DNA from: Brachybacterium tyrofermentans | GTDB taxonomy: Bacteria > Actinomycetota > Actinomycetes > Actinomycetales > Dermabacteraceae | Reading direction: 5' to 3' | DNA: 64,000 nucleotides | Assembly (NCBI RefSeq): GCF_014897585.1 | Contig: NZ_JABUXW010000018.1 | Location: 1 to 64,000 of the forward strand | Part shown: one piece after another, positions 59,998 through 64,000 of the stretch | Numbering within the stretch: the first letter of the stretch is position 1 | How the letters are laid out: the number at the start of each line of letters is the position of its first letter | The notes under the pieces: model-generated | What the model saw: only the letters and a program-made list of their open reading frames with translations | Databases searched by the model: none | Told to the model about the DNA's origin: nothing | Translations under genes and position numbers: made by a program

Positions 59998-62900
59998 ATG
60001 GCGCGCTCAGATGCCGCTTGGGTGGATGTTCTCCCGCAGATGAAGGGCTTCGCCGCCCCCCTCATGAAGGACGTGAAGGAAGCCTCGAAGAAGGCCGGCA
60101 CCGAGGGCGGCCGCGCACTCGTCGACGGCATGAACGCCGAGGCGAAGAAGGTCAACACTTCCCCCGTCGTGAAGCAGCTCGAGGACGTCGAGCGTGCCGC
60201 ACGCAAGACCGCCGACGAGCAGGCCAGCTCCGCGAAGAAGGCCGCCTCCGAGGTCGGGAAGTCCCAGACCCGTATCATCGACGCCCGCGACAAGGCCCGC
60301 TCCTCGGCCGCGCAGGTTGAGCGCGCCGAGGCCGACCTGGAGAAGCGCCGCACCACCGCCGCCGGCAAGTCCAGCGAGGTCGAGCGCGCCGAGCGCGACA
60401 TCACCGACAAGCGCACCAAGGGTGAGCTGTCTGCCGACGAGCTCGCCAAGGCTGAGCAGGACCTCGCCGCGAAGCGCGCGGACGCCGCAAAGGCCGACGC
60501 CGAGGTCACTGCGTCCTCCGCCAAGCTCGAGACGGCCCGCACCAAGCTGGGCCAGGCCACCGGGAAGGTCGAAGACGAAGACACCGCGCTGCGCGCCGCG
60601 ATCACCGAATCGAAGGTCGCACACCAGGAGGCACGCGACGCAGCGGCAGACCACGCCCGCGCGCAGGAAGACCTCGCACGCGAGACCGGAGTCGCTGCCA
60701 AGGAAGCCGAGAAGGCCACCCCGGCGTGGAAGCGCCTCTGGGAGGGCATGGACGGCACCGGCGGTCTGAAGAACAAGATCGTCCGCGGCATGAAGGGCAT
60801 CGGCAAGGAGATCGAGAAGGAAGCCGGCCGGATCCGCTCCCGCGGCGACGCACTGCTTTCCGGTATCGGCTCCGGCATCAAGTGGGGAGCAGCCGGCGTC
60901 GCAGCCGGCGGCGCGGCGCTCGCCGGCGGGGCCCTGTATGGGGGCTTCACCCGGCTCGCTGACATCGAGGACGCTCGGGCATCGCTCGAGGGTCTGAAGA
61001 TGTCGGGCGCCGAAGTCGACGGCGTGATGGAGTCTGCGCTCGCCTCGGTCAAGGGCACCGCCTTCGGCATGGGTGACGCGGCCTCCGTCGCGGCCACGAT
61101 GACCGCAGCCGGGATCAAGCCCGGCGAGGACCTCACGAAGACGCTGTCCCTCGTGGCGGACTCCGCGACGATCGCGAAGCGCGACCTCGGCGACATGGGC
61201 CTCATCTGGTCCTCGGTGGCATCGAAGGGCAAGCTCCAGGGCGACGACGCGATGCAGCTGCTCGAATCGGGCATCCCGATCTGGCAGATGATCGGCGACG
61301 TCATGGGCGTCACTGCCGCAGAGGCCCAGAAGCTCGGCTCCGATGGCGAGGTTGGCTTCGACGTCTTCGCGAAGGCGATGGAGGAGAACCTCGGTGGCGC
61401 CGCACTGAAGTCAGGCGAGACCGTCCGCGGCTCCTTCGCGAACCTCAAGGCCGCAGTCTCCCGCCTCGGTGCTGGAGCACTGGAGAGCTTCTACCCCCTG
61501 ATCGCCCCCGCGCTGCGCGGCGTGACCGGGTTCGTCGACGGCATCGCGTCGAAGGCGACCCCTGCCATCGAGGCGTTCACCAAGGGCGCGAAGGGTATCT
61601 ACGACCTCCTCGTCGGTGGCGACTTCACCGGTGCGCTGACCGAGGTGTTCGGCTGGGAGGAAGACGCCCCGATCGTCGACTTCCTGTTCGACGTCCGCGA
61701 GGGCGTGAAGGGCCTCTGGGACCTCCTCGTCGGCGGCGACTTCACCAGCGCGCTGCGCGACGTCTTCGGCTGGGAGGAGGACTCCCCCGCCGTCGGCATG
61801 CTTCTCACGCTGCGCGATACGGCGATCAGCGTCGGCGGCTGGCTGCGGGACAACCTGATCCCCATCCTCTCGGGCGTGGGCGGGTTCCTGCTGTACCTCG
61901 GCGGCAGCGCCGTGGTCGGCGCGATCGTCGCCCTCGGCGGCGTCATCGGCACCGCACTGGGCGCGATCGGGTGGATCCCGTTCGCGGTCGGCGCGGCCGT
62001 GGGTGCTCTCACGTGGTTCTTCACCGAGACGGAGCTCGGCGGACAGGTCCTGCAGACCGTGTGGTCCGGGATCCAGATCGCGATCGCAGCTGTGTCCGAG
62101 TGGTTCACCACCACGGCACTGCCGCTTCTCATCACCGGGTTCCAGTGGCTGCAGGCCGCAGCAAGCGCGGTCGGCGACTGGTTCACGACCACCCTGTGGC
62201 CCGCGCTGCAGACCGGCTGGAGCATCCTGTCGGCCGTGGCCGGCGCCGTGATCCCGGTCGTGATCCAGTACGTGCAGGCGCTGGGAGACTACTGGTCGCA
62301 GATCGTCATGGGCGTCGTGATCCCTGCGATCCAGCAGTTCGTCGGCTACGTCCGCGACACGATGTTCCCGATCATCCAGCGGCTCTGGACCGATTACGTC
62401 CAGCCCGTGTTCGCTGCCATCGGCGCGTTCGTGGTCTGGGCCTGGAACAACGCGATCAAGCCCGCGTTGGGTGCCTTCTTCCTCTTCATGACGGAGACCC
62501 TGGCGCCGACCATCGTGTGGCTCTGGCAGAACGTCGTCTCTCCGGCGTTTTCGGCCATCGGATCGTTCATCGGCTGGGCATGGAACAGCGTCATCTTCCC
62601 GGCCCTGGACGCCTTCAAGTGGTTCCTGCTCAACGTCCTCGCGCCGACCGTGGTGTGGCTGTGGAAGAACGTCGTGAGTCCGGCATTTAACGGCATCTCC
62701 TGGGCGATCGATACAGCCTGGAAGGTCATCCAGGTCATCTTCGCGATCATCGACTGGACCGTCCGAAATGTGGTCGGCCCGGTCTTCTCCTGGCTGTACG
62801 AGAAAATCGTGAAGCCGGTGTGGAAGAACGTGCAGGACGTCCTGCAGGCGGGCTGGGTCTTCGTCCGGGACAAGGTGTTCATCCCCCTGAAGAACTTCAT

Positions 62901-64000
62901 CACCGACAGCGTCGCGCCCGGATTTTCCAAGGGTGTCGATGCGATCGGCACGGCCTGGGACAAGCTGAAGTCAGCTGCCGCCAAGCCGGTGAAGTTCGTG
63001 ATCGAAGACGTGATCAACAAGTCGATCATCGACCCGTTCAATACCGTCGCGGGCTGGTTCGATATCGACCCGGTCGATCCGGTGTCCATGCCTGCAGCTC
63101 TGAAGGGGTACGCGGGCGGTGGCATCCTCCCCGGCTACACGCCGAGGCACCAGGGCGACGACGTGCTCACCCCGATGCGATCGGGCGAAGGCGTGCTCGT
63201 CTCCGAGGGTCTCCGGGACCGGAGGTCTCAGCAGGCCTTCCTCGGTGCGAACGAGGCCGCCAAGCGCGGCACCAGCTTCGCGGACTTCCTCGGCACCGGC
63301 TACGCCGGCGGCGGGTTGGTGAAGCTCGGCATGCCGTTCACGGGTTCGTACCCGCGCGGCGATGGCTTCGGAGCTCGCGGAGGAAAGCACAAGGGCATCG
63401 ACTGGCCCATCCCCTCGGGGACGGCGCTGGTCGCTGTGGGTGCCGGCACAGCCAATCGCACCAGCAACTCGGCTGCGGGCAACAAGCTCGAGCTGTCGCT
63501 GGGCAATGGGCTCGTGGCGGGCTACCACCACCTGTCGCGGTTCGCAGCGCAGACCGGGGCTCAGGTCGGCCCCGGGTCGACCGTCGGTTACGTCGGTTCC
63601 ACTGGTCGGTCCAGTGGACCTCACCTTCACTTCTCGCTCAAGAAGGACGGGAGCTACGTGAACCCGGCGCCGTACCTGGGTGCTGGTGGTGAGGCGGGAT
63701 CCGGTGGCGGCGGCGGATGGAATCCGTTCGCCGACCTCTGGTCCACCATCAAGGACACCGTGCGTGCGGGTGTCGGTGACAGCAAGTTCGGTGATCTCGC
63801 CTACGAGATGCCGAACAAGCTGATCAGCGGCGCCATGACGTGGGTGACCGACAAGCTGGCCGCCGTCGGCGACTTCGCATCGGATGTGGCTACCGGAGTC
63901 GGCGGCCGCGCCCGCTGGGCAGGCCTCGCCGGCACAGCGCTCGCGATGGAGGGCGAGGCGGGGCCGCTGCGCCTGAACTCGATGCTGAACCGAATGGGTC
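59998..64000 (+). CDS. Tape measure protein with M23 peptidase domain (runs off the window)
   Basis: An unbroken frame of 1334 codons starts at ATG 59998 with GAGGGGGCGG upstream and has no stop up to 64000. Residues 20-250 are coiled coil, rich in Ala, Glu and Lys, then membrane-like segments about residues 290-320 and 620-670. Two 39-residue units (codons at 61591-61707 and 61708-61824) with DLLVGGDFT and VFGWEED repeat, and Trp-rich repeats follow. An M23 domain shows HKGID (His 1131, Asp 1135) and GPHLHF (His 1209, 1211). The visible end MLNRMG fits the start of a lytic-transglycosylase block (QESGG) just beyond the edge. Confidence 0.93.
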   Translation, partial: MARSDAAWVDVLPQMKGFAAPLMKDVKEASKKAGTEGGRALVDGMNAEAKKVNTSPVVKQLEDVERAARKTADEQASSAKKAASEVGKSQTRIIDARDKARSSAAQVERAEADLEKRRTTAAGKSSEVERAERDITDKRTKGELSADELAKAEQDLAAKRADAAKADAEVTASSAKLETARTKLGQATGKVEDEDTALRAAITESKVAHQEARDAAADHARAQEDLARETGVAAKEAEKATPAWKRLWEGMDGTGGLKNKIVRGMKGIGKEIEKEAGRIRSRGDALLSGIGSGIKWGAAGVAAGGAALAGGALYGGFTRLADIEDARASLEGLKMSGAEVDGVMESALASVKGTAFGMGDAASVAATMTAAGIKPGEDLTKTLSLVADSATIAKRDLGDMGLIWSSVASKGKLQGDDAMQLLESGIPIWQMIGDVMGVTAAEAQKLGSDGEVGFDVFAKAMEENLGGAALKSGETVRGSFANLKAAVSRLGAGALESFYPLIAPALRGVTGFVDGIASKATPAIEAFTKGAKGIYDLLVGGDFTGALTEVFGWEEDAPIVDFLFDVREGVKGLWDLLVGGDFTSALRDVFGWEEDSPAVGMLLTLRDTAISVGGWLRDNLIPILSGVGGFLLYLGGSAVVGAIVALGGVIGTALGAIGWIPFAVGAAVGALTWFFTETELGGQVLQTVWSGIQIAIAAVSEWFTTTALPLLITGFQWLQAAASAVGDWFTTTLWPALQTGWSILSAVAGAVIPVVIQYVQALGDYWSQIVMGVVIPAIQQFVGYVRDTMFPIIQRLWTDYVQPVFAAIGAFVVWAWNNAIKPALGAFFLFMTETLAPTIVWLWQNVVSPAFSAIGSFIGWAWNSVIFPALDAFKWFLLNVLAPTVVWLWKNVVSPAFNGISWAIDTAWKVIQVIFAIIDWTVRNVVGPVFSWLYEKIVKPVWKNVQDVLQAGWVFVRDKVFIPLKNFITDSVAPGFSKGVDAIGTAWDKLKSAAAKPVKFVIEDVINKSIIDPFNTVAGWFDIDPVDPVSMPAALKGYAGGGILPGYTPRHQGDDVLTPMRSGEGVLVSEGLRDRRSQQAFLGANEAAKRGTSFADFLGTGYAGGGLVKLGMPFTGSYPRGDGFGARGGKHKGIDWPIPSGTALVAVGAGTANRTSNSAAGNKLELSLGNGLVAGYHHLSRFAAQTGAQVGPGSTVGYVGSTGRSSGPHLHFSLKKDGSYVNPAPYLGAGGEAGSGGGGGWNPFADLWSTIKDTVRAGVGDSKFGDLAYEMPNKLISGAMTWVTDKLAAVGDFASDVATGVGGRARWAGLAGTALAMEGEAGPLRLNSMLNRMG

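Larger units (their letters stand above)
31219..64000. mobile_element. Siphovirus-type prophage, left end to beyond the right window edge
   Basis: Starts at a tRNA-like attachment site with a tyrosine integrase, continues through lysogeny control, early genes, P27-type terminase, portal, protease, capsid, connector and tail genes in standard order, and is cut within the tape measure gene. No structural gene is obviously disrupted, so the prophage could be functional. The right attachment site, minor tail and lysis genes are outside the window. Confidence 0.95.

Noticed and set aside
59979-61448. A 489-codon frame on the minus strand opposite the tape measure gene
   Set aside because: It is rich in Ala/Ser as expected for a shadow of a coiled-coil gene and would break the rightward tail operon.
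32623-64000. Insertion sequences or transposases within the prophage
   Set aside because: The only transposase-like sequence is the helix-turn-helix before terminase, which is a standard phage gene; no inverted terminal repeats or DDE domain were seen.

Overview
The window is high-GC actinobacterial chromosome. Gene content and order (clpS-DUF2017-murI-MBL hydrolase-rph-rdgB, pncB, DUF3039, tdh-kbl), GTG starts and GAGG-type ribosome sites fit Micrococcales; a Brachybacterium/Dermabacteraceae-like host is my best guess, from memory of such gene orders and not from any search. About half is host chromosome and half is the left part of a siphovirus-type prophage.

Bases 1-4.2 kb look like the decayed edge of an older mobile element: the carboxy-terminal part of a TrwC/TraA-type relaxase-helicase that runs off the left edge, a small membrane protein, a truncated serine-recombinase catalytic domain with the catalytic serine position replaced, and a separate protein with two helix-turn-helix units.

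Bases 4.3-31.2 kb are core chromosome: a histidine phosphatase and NUDIX-like pair; a leftward clpS-to-rdgB run (protein quality control, peptidoglycan D-glutamate, RNA 3'-end trimming, nucleotide-pool cleaning); pncB; a DEAD/DEAH helicase; DUF3039; a VanZ-like membrane protein; a beta-lactamase-like serine hydrolase; malic enzyme with an ACT domain; a secreted Tat-exported lysozyme-like protein; HrpA; an M23 peptidase whose upstream region is a 13-bp tandem array; the threonine-to-glycine pair tdh-kbl; a kinase-like phosphotransferase; a sugar isomerase-like TIM barrel; and a GH3 glycosidase. Several 5' leaders carry short tandem repeats.

At 31.22 kb there is a minus-strand 3' fragment of a tRNA-like gene, probably ssrA (tmRNA), followed by an intrinsic terminator on its downstream side. 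It abuts a leftward tyrosine integrase and marks the left attachment site. The prophage continues to the right edge: lysogeny module (integrase, lipoprotein, ImmA-like protease, repressor, operator region, Cro-like protein, antirepressor), then an extremely compact early operon of about 25 genes mostly joined by ATGA/GTGA overlaps (ParB-like protein, clamp-like protein, DEDD exonuclease, WhiB, many tiny genes, HNH-containing replication-type protein ending in a G-tract array), then HNH endonuclease, P-loop protein, a hairpin-rich gap, terminase, portal, ClpP-like protease with a nested scaffold start, capsid, connectors, tail tube, a tail-assembly chaperone with a -1 frameshift, and a tape measure gene with an M23 domain that runs off the right edge. 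Lysis genes, minor tail genes and the right attachment site are beyond the window.

No CRISPR array, rRNA, complete tRNA or intact insertion sequence was seen. Nothing here proves a new biological system; the best leads are the 13-bp array at the M23 peptidase gene, the exact 204-bp duplication with an 11-codon cistron in the phage operon, the G-tract array in the phage replication region, and the clamp-like/exonuclease pair.
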